From: Oehlia diaphana
Taxonomy: Eukaryota > Glomeromycota > Glomeromycetes > Glomerales > Glomeraceae
Reading direction: 5' to 3'
Assembly (NCBI GenBank): GCA_003833135.1
Contig: QZLH01000987.1
Coordinates: 1 to 19,940 of the forward strand
Length of the DNA: 19,940 nucleotides
Under the pieces are notes generated by a model, which was given only the letters and a program-made list of their open reading frames with translations, was not told where the DNA came from and did no database searches. The position numbers and the translations under genes were made by a program. Positions 1 to 10,343 of the stretch are shown here, one piece after another. How positions within the stretch are numbered: position 1 is the first letter of the stretch; every line of letters begins with the position of its first letter.

Positions 1-532
1 TCAACAAATAAAATTAAATTATTGATTGTATGCTTAACTAGCCAATTAAATTTTATAAAATTAATAAATCACGTGGGGGTGCGCACATGCGCGGGTGCGC
101 ACAAATTTTAAACCCATATAAAATCAATATAAATTATATAAATTAAAGATTTAATTATAATAATTTAACAGCTATTATTAAAATAAAATATTAATAAAAA
201 GCAATTTAATGTAACTATTTATATACCGGTATTCAATTTTATAATATGTATTGGACAAATTTTACTAGTTAAATAAAGTTGCTTAGCACCTTTATATTTT
301 TTTTTATATTACAAAGAAACTTAAAAATTATATATGAAGTATTATATACTATAAATTGAAAATATATTTATTATATTAATTGGCTAGACTACTAAAAAAT
401 AAAATAAATAATAAAAAAGGTAACAAATAATATAAATTAGATGACTATGGTTATATGGTGTTAAATACTGTAATATAAAATACAAAATTGATGGATTTTT
501 TATATTTAGAAGTGTATTCCAGTAAATATGAC
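1..532. other. AT-rich intergenic region downstream of the ribokinase gene
   Basis: No coding potential is seen. The ribokinase transcript (minus strand) must end in here; a candidate AATAAA on the minus strand lies at 367-372, about 160 bases past the stop codon. The only compositional outlier is the GC-rich patch at 70-102, listed separately. Confidence 0.5.
70..102. other. GC-rich alternating purine-pyrimidine patch with a CACGTG box
   Basis: A 33-base island rich in G and C sits in DNA that is otherwise mostly A/T. It starts with the palindrome CACGTG (70-75) and holds two direct copies of GGGTGCGCAC (about 78-86 and 93-102) separated by ATGCGC. Alternating GTGCGCACATGCGCG is the kind of tract that can adopt Z-DNA. 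It could be a bHLH binding site or the end of an unrecognised repeat; neither is shown. Confidence 0.4.
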
Positions 533-1898
533 CTATATATTAAACATACTTTTGCTTTTTTGTACATCATTAAAAGAAGGAATACTTTCCATTGCACCAA
601 GTTGACTGACAGCCAAACCTGAGGCAACAGTAGCTTCTTTCAATGCATCTAGAAAATCCTCTGCTGTTGGTAAAATTGTGGAAAAACTGTTATTTGTTCT
701 CCTTTGTTTCAGACTTCGAACAATACTAGATACAAAATATCCCGTAAATGTATCACCAGCCCCTGTTGTATCTAAAACTTTTGTTTTAAAAGCAGGAAGG
801 TTGAACACTTTTTGTTCCGGTCTGTACCATGCGTATAGACCCTCACTTCCAAGAGTCACAATAATTCCAATGTGTTTAAACTTATTTGATATAAATGTAA
901 GTAGATCTTGTATGGAAATATCCTCCTCCGAACTAAATCCACTAATTTGCTTGTAAAGTTGAACTGCTTCTAGTTTATTGACGATTAAATAATCTGCAAG
1001 ATTAAATGAAAATACATTAATGATATTTTCAGATAATGGCGCTGGATTGAAAACAGTCGTGAGTCCTAGAAAATATGAGCAAAAGAAAAATTACTTATAT
1101 GAATATGAAAGGAAAGAATTAAAGACATGAGATGTCACACCTTTTTCTTTACAAAGTTTTAAAATTTCACCTCCTATCTGGCCAATTTCATTTTGCATAA
1201 TAACCCAATCATTTACTCCAAATTCTTGACTTAAAATTTTACGTGCTTCATCCAAACTTATCATATGGTTAGTTCCCGGCAGAAGGACAATAGAATTATC
1301 TCGTGTTTTTTGAGAAACTTGGATAAAAGCGCGTCCGGTTGGCTTTATTAAAAAATATATTTACATATAATAGAATGTAGCAATAACGAAATGAGAAGTA
1401 AAATCACTATACGATGTTATAATCAGTCTTACTTGATCTTCCGAAATAATTATATGATCCACTCTAACTCCATGATTATTCATATATTTTTTAATCCATT
1501 CACCATCGCGCCCGATTTTCCCAGCATGCCATATCAATGCACCTGCCTAAAGAATATCCCTAACCTTAGCTATATAATATATAGTGAATAAATCAAAATT
1601 TTAAAATTAAACCTTTGCTAAAGCAACCGATTGATTTGCACCTAAATTAAGATATTAATTAATAATTACTTAAAGCAAATTTATTAATATAAAATAAAAA
1701 TACCTTTTCCTCCAGCTCTTTGACAGTATTTACTGCTCGTTATAGTTTCTCCACTCGAAACTATATGGGGAACTTCGAAAAATTCGTCCTAAGTCGAAAT
1801 AAAAAAAAATGATTATCGTATAAATTGCTTAATTTAGTTATAACTAATATACAAACAATATTGATAGAACCGAATGTTAAAACTTTAGGTTCTTCCAT
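533..1898 (-). CDS. RBK1: Ribokinase (PfkB-family carbohydrate kinase), 6 exons
   Basis: Phosphorylates D-ribose to ribose 5-phosphate with ATP in the cytosol. Exons on the minus strand: 1857-1898, 1704-1788, 1613-1641 (only 29 nt), 1433-1546, 1141-1342, 533-1065. They sum to 1005 nt, in frame, encoding 334 residues, normal for the family. The start MEEPKVLTFGSINI matches the usual opening beta strand. PfkB signature 1 is present as GGKGANQ (residues 40-46), split by the intron before the 29-nt exon. NPAP is at 164-167, the magnesium-site NxxE motif is NKLE (187-190), and signature 2 is DTTGAGD (256-262), whose last Asp is the expected catalytic base. Introns are 63-90 bp with GT...AG ends; the first donor is GTTTGT. 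All key residues are present and no break is seen, so the gene looks intact. Another PfkB sugar kinase is possible, but GGKGANQ, NPAP and NKLE favour ribokinase. Confidence 0.93.
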
Positions 1899-2178
1899 TA
1901 ACAAGAATGTTAAAAACGTTTAATTTTTAGATCGCCCTAATGGAAGGCCCCTGACTTTATATTCATCGTACGGTTACACAAATTTTCTTTTTTTTTGATA
2001 CATAGTTGGCTTGACCTTCGAAGTCATAAATATTGGTGTACAGTCATAACTATGAAGTAGCTTTTAGGTTAGGATTTTACTACGAATTTGGAAAAAATCG
2101 GTGTTAATTATTTTATTATTTTATTATTAAAAATCTATTAAGAGCAATATCGCCTCCTATTAATTGTGGTCAAAATAC
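1899..2178. other. Upstream region of the ribokinase gene
   Basis: This is 280 bases of AT-rich sequence before the first inverted-repeat copy. It presumably holds the ribokinase promoter. I see no convincing TATA box or named operator. Confidence 0.4.
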
Positions 2179-2286
2179 TATCAGTCGGTGTGCATGTCAC
2201 ATAAGCCTGCTGATCCTAATTAAATTTTTGTGTAACATTAAATTGAGTATACTTCGAACGCTCAAAAAGCATTTTTTTTTCTAACA
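2179..2286. repeat. 108-bp exact direct repeat, copy 1 (begins with putative transposon left end)
   Basis: Identical base for base to 4011-4118, including a run of nine Ts near the end. From 2182 it reads CAGTCGGTGTGCATGTCACA, which pairs with the inverted sequence at 5109-5128 (19 of 20 positions). The repeat ends one base before the N at 2287. Confidence 0.9.
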
Positions 2287-2287
2287 N
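2287..2287. other. Ambiguous base (N), likely assembly join
   Basis: This is the only non-ACGT character noticed. It directly follows an exact 108-bp repeat whose twin lies 1.8 kb away, the typical place for a short-read contig to end. Confidence 0.75.
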
Positions 2288-2980
2288 TTACTAACGTACG
2301 ATAAAAAAGTTTTTTCCAATTTCAAAGAAAAGGAAAAAATATGGCCATTGCATAGGGTAAAGTCTAGTATTGTATATGATAATCAGTATGAATTTTATTC
2401 TCTGTGTGTTATTTGTAAACTAATAAAAAATGAGGCTATAAAATTAAAGCAATGCTATGCAGCTATATTCCAAAAAAATGCCAGGAATATTAGAGTAGTT
2501 TTTATTTATAACTACTTTGCATTGAATATTTATTTATTTTTGAATACTTTTACAGATGTAATATCATTATTTATTATTTAGGACATTGAAGAAAGTTATA
2601 TGAAGTATGGGAAACTTCGTATAAAAGATGGCAATATTGTATCTTCTAAATGGTGGAAAAAAGAAAATGATAGTAGTCGAAACATCAGTAATATTTTTCA
2701 GAACAGGATCCACAAGGATTCCATAATTTTCTACAGAATCCCTAAAGATTCGCAAATTCATGGAATCCTAAAAATTCTTTGCTAATTTTTAAGGATCTTT
2801 AAAGAATCTATTAATTGTCAGATTCTTTAAAGATCCTTAAATAAAAAACTCTAAGGATTTTTTAAAAACTTTTTCAATTAATTTAATATGAATTTTATTG
2901 TTAATATTATTAATATTATGATTACTTTATTATTAAATGTTATATATTATATTGGATATTACTATTTACTATATATATTT
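2288..2980. other. Non-genic interior of the decayed transposon, with one coding-like stretch
   Basis: Most of this is AT-rich sequence without conserved coding. At 2582-2706 (plus strand) an open frame follows a splice-acceptor-like TTATTTAG and reads like protein (KYGKLRIKDGNIVSSKWW and on). It then runs into AGAATCC/GGATTCC-rich repeat sequence (about 2690-2860). It may be a second transposon-derived fragment on the opposite strand from the main relic. Confidence 0.35.
2788..2841. repeat. Perfect 22-bp inverted repeat (hairpin)
   Basis: Arms 2788-2809 and 2820-2841 are perfectly complementary, with a 10-base loop. The core is AAGGATCTTTAAAGAATCT. Flanking sequence is full of related AGAATCC and GGATTCC words, so this is probably the centre of a small fold-back element. 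Confidence 0.8.
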
Positions 2981-3973
2981 TCAAAAAATAAACTTATTTA
3001 CAAAAAATTCATTATTAAAATCAAACCGTTTTACCATATGCACTAAACCTGCAATGGATTCAAATGGTATTAAATCATAATGATTTACAAATTTCATATG
3101 GGGACATTTATACATTATGGGATATCGTTTAGAATAGTAATCATACCAATGTATTAAAGCAAGAGATAAATAAGGATGATTAGGAAGGAACGAAACTTCA
3201 ATTAACATTAATACCTGTAAAATAAATAAAAATATTAAATAGTGTTTAGTTTTAATTAAAATAAATTATATAAATACTTGCCTTGCCATAACATAATCCA
3301 CCGTCAGTTAAGTAATCTGTATCACCCATTGCAATTGCAACATCACTAAATCTTGCGTAACTATAAAATTAACTTGTTGCATATACGATTTCTCCATTTA
3401 ACAGTGTTCCGTTAGCATAAATCTTCAAATAAATTTCTTCATTTGCCGATGCATTAGATATATCATCTAAGTATATATCTAAACAAGCAATTAAATGTTC
3501 CATTCCTTTAATACACAATTCATTTATATTTTCTTCATGCTTAAGCTTTTCTTGAAGAGTATATATTTTACTTATTGGCAATTCCCAAAGGAGTGATTTT
3601 ATAGAATTTAGTTTTAAACTTATAGTTTTTTTCGTAATGGTATTTGTAATTATTTGTCGTCGAATCTAATAATATATTTAAATTGTTAAAAAAATTTTTT
3701 ACATTTATTTGGCTGAAAATTGCATTATAACATACCGTCTTTAACATTTGATTATGTGTATTCTTTTTATTAGACATTCTATATGGATTTTTAACCCAAT
3801 TTTTGTGAAGTGTTTCGTACGTCTCAGTTGTCAGCCCATTTAATGCACCATATCGCCGAATGGTATGAATAGTATGATATCTTCACATATGAAGCTTTGG
3901 TAACTGAAGTCCACTAGGGAAGAATTGCGCAAATATATTTACAAAATCATTAGACCAATCTATTATTTCACGC
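2981..3973 (-). pseudogene. Plavaka-like transposase relic (two in-frame stops, one frameshift)
   Basis: Reading the minus strand from 3973 after an acceptor-like TTTAATATAG, the frame gives an aromatic-rich segment ending LPKLH. An in-frame TGA (3883-3885) follows, where related proteins as I recall them have Trp. Then comes YGALNGLTTETYETLHKNW and NPYRMSNKK, the region I recognise from Plavaka (KDZ/CACTA-like) fungal transposases. The frame is lost near 3568-3620, where the reading frame ending at 3568 and the one continuing from about 3610 overlap. The second frame carries on to VYATS, a TAA (3369-3371), then in the same frame YARFSDVAIAMGDTDYL and CYGK. A GC-AG intron (about 3215-3277, donor AAG|GCAAGT) joins this to a C-terminal part with HWYDYY, CPHMK and the terminal FFVNKFIF (stop at 2981). 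The 5' part is cut off by the repeat at 4011. The family call is from memory of motifs, not a search. Confidence 0.65.
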
Positions 3974-4010
3974 TATATTAAAAGCAAATTAGTAAAAAAA
4001 TTATTTGTAA

Positions 4011-4118
4011 TATCAGTCGGTGTGCATGTCACATAAGCCTGCTGATCCTAATTAAATTTTTGTGTAACATTAAATTGAGTATACTTCGAACGCTCAAAAA
4101 GCATTTTTTTTTCTAACA
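4011..4118. repeat. 108-bp exact direct repeat, copy 2
   Basis: Identical to 2179-2286. It carries the same CAGTCG end in the same orientation and sits directly upstream (in transposase sense) of the truncated transposase. Flanking bases differ from those of copy 1, so this is not an extended duplication. Confidence 0.9.
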
Positions 4119-5511
4119 AACTGCAAACAAAAATTATTATATTTAATAAATAAAGTCTTATTCAACCTGAAATAAGTAATTTTTTATTTGCAAAAGCATT
4201 ATTTTGACTTCTATAACCACTATAAAGAATAGTATATTTCAGTATAAAGTTGAGAGATTTTTTTTCAGTTACTTCTTGACTAAAAACTTTATATCTAAAT
4301 ACTTGTAATAAAGCCCATTAACTATGACTTTAAACTTTGTTAAAGCTTCTCATATGAAATTTTTTGAGAAAAATCAAAAAATCAGTATTTTACTATATAA
4401 TATATTATATAATATTAAAAGGTATTTAATAAAAGTTTTTTATTTAAAATATTATATATTTTACTTTGATTTATAATTTTTCATTAAAATAACTTTGCAC
4501 TCGTTATTAACTAATAATTTTTCTAAAAAATTAAAATAAATAGTACGTTAGAATTCAAATTTTAACTAATATATAATATTTATATATATTAAAAATAAAA
4601 AACATATATTTGTATTATACCTTTTTTACATTAATATTTTTATACAAAAACTGCTTAAATAAACTATTATTAACGTTGTAAAGTCTATAAAACAGTTTTT
4701 ATATTAAAATTAAAGCTAAACTGTTACGCCATACACTATTTTTGAGCACTTCAAATACCAAGGATTCTTTTCTTTGACGACATGTATAGAGTTAAAAAGA
4801 CTTGAAAATAATAGCTTTTAGTCTTATCTATTGGAAAATGTACTCAGATTTTTGTAGCACAAATGATTATCGTGTGTAAATCTAAAATGAAGTTGATGTA
4901 TTTTTAAATATTTAGGCCGGCATTACAAATTTGGCCAGAATTAAGAAAATTTTGGCCAGAATTATGATTTAAAAATTGATGATTTTAATAACATTTAACA
5001 ACTTTAACTAATTTAAAAATTTTAAATATGGATTATATACTTAAAGACCATAATGTATATAAAATTTATATTAGTATATCATAGTATGTGAAATTTGACT
5101 GCTAATTTTGTGACATGCACATCGACTGCTATCAAATCACACTTAATGTTAGTTTATCTAATGTTAACCAGTATAAAATCCGCAGAGATTTAATATTTAT
5201 TTCTCAAGCTATTTATTTACAAGAATTCTTTATTTAAATAAAATTAAATAACAGAATTTAATAAAACTAATAACTTTTTTTTCGATGAAAATTTTCTTTA
5301 TAAAAATTAAATAATACCCGCGAAACTGTCAGAAGGTCAATAATTGTCATAGCACAGTTCCCACTCAACCCATGTACACTCTCATATTAAATTACTTTTT
5401 AAGGACGAAGGTTTATTTATGCGCCACACTGGTATTCAGGGGTCACTCGAAAAAAACCTGAAACTTGCACGTGCCAACTGCCAAGTACTTCTCTTTTTTT
5501 TTTTAACGAGA
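4119..5511. other. AT-rich region: transposon right part and ARPC1 upstream region
   Basis: No gene is seen. At 4916-4966 there is GGCCGGC and two copies of TTTGGCCAGAATTA-like sequence, a word also found in the hAT-like MITE near 12592. The transposon right end is at 5109-5128. The last 300 bases before 5512 should contain the ARPC1 promoter; a GCACGTGC palindrome sits near 5467 and a T-run just before the start codon. Confidence 0.4.
5109..5128. repeat. Right terminal inverted repeat of the decayed transposon
   Basis: TGTGACATGCACATCGACTG is the reverse complement of the left end at 2182-2201 with one mismatch. CTAT follows at 5129-5132. Confidence 0.7.
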
Positions 5512-7138
5512 ATGTCTTCGACCGAGGTTTATCAACTTAACTTTGGTCCCATTACGGCCCATGCTTTCAATAAAGATCGAACACGTTGTTAAAATTTAAC
5601 GTTTTCACTCATTTCTTTCTTGAACCTGGTCAATTTCTCATTTTTTTCTCTTTTCTTTTATTATTTAAACAGAGGTTGCAATTTGTCCTAATAATAATGA
5701 AGTTCAAATATACACAAAGGCTGGTAAAAGCTGGAATTTAATACACACCTTAGCGGAAGTATGTATTTGAGAGTGGTGAAATTTTCGATTTATCCAAACA
5801 CTATTGTACTCAATTTAAATAATACTATAATTCACTTAAGCACGATAAACTTATAACTAGCATCGATTGGGCTCCAGAATCAAATCGATTAGGTTCGTAA
5901 TTATCATATAGCTCTATGCATTATTATTGTTTAATCCTCACTATTTTATCGTTAATTCTTTAGTTACAAGTTCTCAAGATCGTAATACTTATGTCTGGAA
6001 TCTTGACGAAACTGGTGAATGGAAACCAACTTTAGTGTTGCTCCGAATTAATCGTGCTGCAACATTTGTTCGTTGGTCCCCAAATGAAAATAAATTTGCT
6101 GTTGCATCTGGTGCACGTGTTATAGCAATATGTTACTTTGATGAAGAACATAATTGGTGGACTAGTAAACATTTGAAAAAACCAATTAGAAGTACTGTGT
6201 TAAGTCTAGATTGGCATCCTAATAATACACTTTTAGCTTCAGGTAGTGCTGATTTCAAGGTAAGTGTAGAAGGTTTTTTTTTGTACTAAAAAAATATATT
6301 CTTATTGTTACCCTGATATTTCTATTTTAAAGGCATGTGTTATATCTGCATTTATTAAGGGTGTTGACAAAAGGTACTATAAAATGACGAAAGATTTATA
6401 TTTGGCAATTAAACCAGGATGCTTATTTTTGTTGATTTATCCTTTAGACCACCGCCAACGGCGTGGGGTGAAAAGTTTCCATTCAATACTGTTCTTGGCG
6501 AATTCTCCAATGGTAGCGGTGGATGGATCCATAGTGTCGCTTTTTCACCTAGTGGTGAAGCTTTAGCTTTCGCAGGTCATGACTCTGAAATTAGTATTGC
6601 TTATCCTGGGGGTGCTATTAAAAACATTAGGTTAACTGGTTTACCGTATCTAAGTTTACTCTGGACATCTGAAGATAAAATAATTGCAGCTGGCTATGAT
6701 TGTGCACCTGTATTATTTGAAAAAGCTAACGAAGAATGGTAGGTAAAAATTCAGTAGGTTTATATCTTTAAGTTAAATTAATGTGACTTTATGTTAATTA
6801 GGAAATTATCAAGAATAATTGATGCTGGAAAAAAGAAAGTCATGGGCGAGTCAACTGCCTTTAATAGATTTCGCGATTGGGACTCAAAAGGTCGTGGTGG
6901 TAGTGAAGATTCTGAATTGAATACTATTCATCAAAATACAATAACGTAATGTATCATTAAATATACTGTTATTAAAATAAAAAACGATTTGCTAATTTTT
7001 GATTTTTTTAGTTCAATTCGACATTATGCAGGGACACGTGAAAACGTAACACATTTTTCTACAAGTGGGTTAGACGGGAAATTAGTTACTTGGGATTTAG
7101 AAAGTCTTGAAAACCAATTTAGAAACTTAAAAGTATAA
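5512..7138 (+). CDS. ARPC1: Arp2/3 complex subunit ARPC1 (p41-Arc, Arc40), 8 exons
   Basis: WD40 beta-propeller subunit of the Arp2/3 complex, which nucleates branched actin filaments at endocytic patches. Exons: 5512-5584, 5673-5758, 5841-5892, 5964-6259, 6333-6373, 6448-6738, 6802-6945, 7012-7138. These total 1110 nt, in frame, encoding 369 residues, the usual family length (about 370-385). Diagnostic segments: an N-terminal [11 protein letters not shown] followed across intron 1 by [35 protein letters not shown] with [73 protein letters not shown]; and the last blade [13 protein letters not shown]. The loop between the last two blades ([20 protein letters not shown] region), which contacts actin in ARPC1 proteins, is present. 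Introns are 63-88 bp, GT...AG. A poly(A) signal AATAAA is at 7187-7192. The gene appears intact; its function is not in doubt. Confidence 0.96.
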
Positions 7139-7967
7139 TATGAAAAGATTCATAATTTTTTATCTTTTTTTATGGTCTAATTATTTAATAAATTGCGATT
7201 TATTTTATATATACTGTATTTTTATTTACAGTTATATTGATAGAATTATCTCACATAACAAATAAAATTTCATTTTTAATGATTCTACACCTTTAAATTA
7301 AAATTATAAAAAATCACACTACAAACTATAATTAATTTAAATGATTAAAAAAAAGAGTGGGGTTATGTTTTATATAATAACTAAATATTATTGTATTGTG
7401 ATAATAACCAAAAAGACATATGCGGTTTGTTTTTAACAAAATTTGTCTCTTGGATATTATGTTAAGAAAAGATTAGAAAACAAAAAAGATATTAAATATC
7501 AAATTTTTTAAAACTCAAAAACTAAAAATTGAAATAAAATTTACACAAGAAAAAACAAAAATAAGTTGTATTGTAAAGGGGTAAATTAAAAAGATGTTTC
7601 AAAGGAATAATGCTCTATTTTAATGTGGCTTAATATAGTTAAGAGAAAATGCATGCTAAGAAGCAAATAAAGGAATGAGTTTGCAAAATTTTAAAACATA
7701 TATATATTAAGTTATTAGAAACTTTTAAAATGTCTTTTAATCTTACTAAGTGTCCAATTAATAAACACGCGTTTTAAGAACGCATGAATTTTATACCTAC
7801 AAATGTAATGCTTAAATTTATATGGAAGGAAATAAACACTTCACATATCATTTTTTATAAGCAGCACTTACTGATCTCCAAATCACCGTTAATTTCATTA
7901 ATTAGCAGGAACTGTCTAGCTAATTACATACTAAACTAAACACATGAGCATTGAGTAGCAAGGCCAA
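7139..7967. other. Convergent 3' intergenic region
   Basis: This is 829 bases between the stop codons of ARPC1 (plus) and the CBS/PB1 gene (minus). It is AT-rich, with an AATAAA at 7187-7192 for ARPC1. No ORF or repeat of note was found. Confidence 0.5.
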
Positions 7968-10343
7968 TTATTTGGATCGAGATAATGCAAACACTCCTAT
8001 AATAGCTATTGCAAGTGTAAGAACAGCTCCAGGTAACAATAAATCATGTGGAATAGGTAAATTATAATCGGGTGCATGCTTGCCGCGTTTTCTACGTCTT
8101 CTCTTATCAAGGATATCATCTAAATCATCATCATCTTCGTAATCATAAGATCTTAATGATTTCTTTTCAATTTCTTGAATATGTAAAATAACACGACTCA
8201 TACCCTGCCGTTGTGCGATCCTTACGGCATCAATAACATCATCATCATTTGACATTGAAACATGATCATCGTCTTCATCTACATAATAGATTGTGAAATC
8301 TCGGACATTGGAGGGAAGTTTGGAAGCTACCGTAGCCCGAATATGTTCAAAACTTGTATAATCAACGGTAAAACGATGTGATTTACCGTTGGGTGCTTTG
8401 AATTTAAAAGTAAAGAAGTTTTCATCATGGCCCCGTGGAAATGACGCCATAGATCCATCGTCAATTGCTGAAGCTGATTCACTTGGGTGAATTTCGGGAA
8501 TTGGAGAGATATTACCGCTTCCACGCGTTCTTGAATTTGGTGATGGTGGTGGAATATTCGAAACACTCTGAGATGGAGCAATCGAATCTGATACCGTAGA
8601 TTCATTATCACCATCATTAGCCAAAGAATTCCAAAATTTATTCCACATCGGACCACCTCCGTCATTACCATTTTCTTGATTTTGCATGGAATACATCTAT
8701 TAAGAAATTTAGACCAAATAAATAATATATTTAATGGTGATTTTAATAATTTTAATATTAAAACGAATATTAACCTGTTCCATTGTTGCATATGTCAATT
8801 TCAATACGTCAACCATCCCTAAAATGCTGCCGCCATCAACAACCGGTAAATTTAAATAGTGGCCGTCTATGTATAAATTTGAAGTTTAAATTTAATAAGT
8901 AATAATAAACACTCGTTTTTTGATAATTATTTGTTTTGTTTGATCAAGTCATAAAGCAAATGAATAGAAAATATAAACATCATAATGTTATGATTTAATC
9001 GAAATTTAATATTCTCCTGCAGGATGACAAGTAATGCTGTTGTGTCTTTGCAAAGTGCAACCTGTTTTTAAACAGGAGAACAGTCCACATTCATGTAAAT
9101 AAAAACTTATTGATTGATATTTACCATACATCTTTTTCAATGCATCTAGAATACTTGTCTGTGGCGGTGCGGTATCAGGGTGTGGTGTCATAACTCTGAT
9201 TACGCTGCATGTTGAAGGATCTAAACCAGCTGCTATAACTCTCAATACAATATCTTTACTGGTAAAAATACCAGCAATCGAATGATGTTCCATGACTAAT
9301 ACTGCTGTTGTTCGATACTCTCTCATTAGTCTAGCAGCATCTCTTACTGATGTTTTAACGCCAACTTCGGCTGGCATTGAGCCATCCAAAACGGACGAAA
9401 GATCTGGGCAAGCCATCTTTTCACGTAGCATATCCATGTATTGAAGGATCTGTGTAGGTTGATTTGTTGACCATTCTCTTTCAACACCTTCAAGAGCATC
9501 ATATAATTTCTTGGATGAGCCGTATGCTCGCTCCATTTTATCTAATGCTTCGTAAAGACATTTAGTAATGTCGAGTAATCCTACAACGTCACCTTCCTCG
9601 TTACATACAGGCTATTAAAAGATAGTCTACATTAATTTCGGATTTGATGAGTTATCATCGAAAAATTACAGAAGTATATATACATACAAGATGGCGAAAA
9701 CCGCGCGCAACCATTGTGTTAAGAGCATCTGTTGCTGAAGTATCATTCTTTACACACATAGGATTCCTCGTCATAATCGTTGCTACAGTTGTAGTTCTTG
9801 CGTCTAAACCATCCCCAACTACTCGGAAAGCTAAATCTTTAGCAGTAAAAATTCCGGATAAATGTTCTTCGCTATCTATAACAAGCACACAGTCAGCACG
9901 CTTAGCTGCCATAAGCTGTGATGCTTCCACAACCAACGCGCTTTCTCTAACGGTTAGCGCTTGTGATGGATTAAGTGATGCAACAGTCCCTTTAGCTCCC
10001 GGAACCTGCCGTTGTGGCTTTCCGCGGTTATTTAACGATGTGCTTTTTGTCCGATTTTTCTTGTTTAATTCATGTTCAACTTTTTTTCGAATCGCCTAGT
10101 AGTAAGTTCAAAAAAAGAGTAAGTATGAGTAAGGCAATAAACTATATACAGGATGGGTTTGGCCTTCTCATGTCCATTACACTGCGACAGTGATGGGGTC
10201 ATTACCTCATCCTTCTTTGACATTCTTTGACGAGCTATACCATCCGAAGGAGAACCAACCTCAGAAGAACCGGAATGGCTTTGAGCTGGTGTAGGATAAC
10301 TAGGTGAAGAAGTTTTTCTAGGTCTAAAGGCTTGAGAAGACAT
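7968..10343 (-). CDS. CBS/PB1-domain tail-anchored protein (Mug70-like), 5 exons
   Basis: Exons on the minus strand: 10206-10343, 9688-10095, 9125-9611, 8775-8866, 7968-8696. They total 1854 nt, in frame, 617 residues. Order of parts: a Ser/Pro-rich N-terminus (1-46); a basic stretch; a first CBS pair (about 82-205) containing FTAKDLAFRV and MTRNP; a second CBS pair (about 250-375) with FTSKDIVLRV, MTPHP and GMVDVLKLTYATMEQ; a low-complexity Ser/Pro linker; a PB1 domain (about 470-549) with an acidic YYVDEDDDHVSMSNDDD (OPCA-like) motif; a basic RRRRKRGKH patch; and one hydrophobic segment (about 594-613) at the extreme C-terminus. CBS pairs usually bind adenine nucleotides and PB1 pairs with other PB1 proteins; the tail implies membrane anchoring. 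The same architecture is known in fungi as fission yeast Mug70, whose molecular role is poorly defined. The start at 10343 (MSSQAFRPRK) is preferred over an in-frame ATG at 10436 whose extension looks non-coding. Confidence 0.93.

Larger units (their letters stand above)
2182..5128. mobile_element. Decayed DNA transposon with CAGTCG inverted ends
   Basis: The left end (2182-2201) and right end (5109-5128) are inverted copies matching at 19 of 20 bases, the mismatch being at position 7. CTAT lies directly outside both ends (2178-2181 and 5129-5132), consistent with a 4-bp target-site duplication. The interior holds a minus-strand transposase relic (about 2981-3973) and a second copy of the left end at 4014 in the same orientation. 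Length is 2947 bp. An alternative is that the element is 4014-5128, but its left flank does not match the right flank. The N at 2287 makes the left side uncertain. Confidence 0.5.

Noticed and set aside
678..956. Plus-strand open frame of 92 codons
   Set aside because: It is antisense to the last ribokinase exon, whose minus-strand reading carries clear family motifs.
1391..1591. Plus-strand open frame of 66 codons
   Set aside because: Antisense to a ribokinase exon and its introns; no protein-like composition.
2348..2581. Plus-strand open frame of 77 codons
   Set aside because: Ile/Asn/Tyr/Phe-rich noise typical of AT-rich DNA, with no motif; sits in transposon debris.
4014..5128. Alternative shorter transposon using the second CAGTCG copy as left end
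   Set aside because: Flanking bases do not match (AATAT against CTATC), whereas 2182-5128 has CTAT on both sides. Kept only as an alternative because of the N at 2287.
6384..6566. Plus-strand open frame of 60 codons inside ARPC1
   Set aside because: Crosses an intron and reads the wrong frame of exon 6.
8327..8791. Minus-strand open frame of 154 codons
   Set aside because: Out-of-frame shadow of the PB1-encoding exon and the intron before it.
9644..10099. Plus-strand open frame of 151 codons
   Set aside because: Antisense to the first CBS pair; the minus strand has the real domain.
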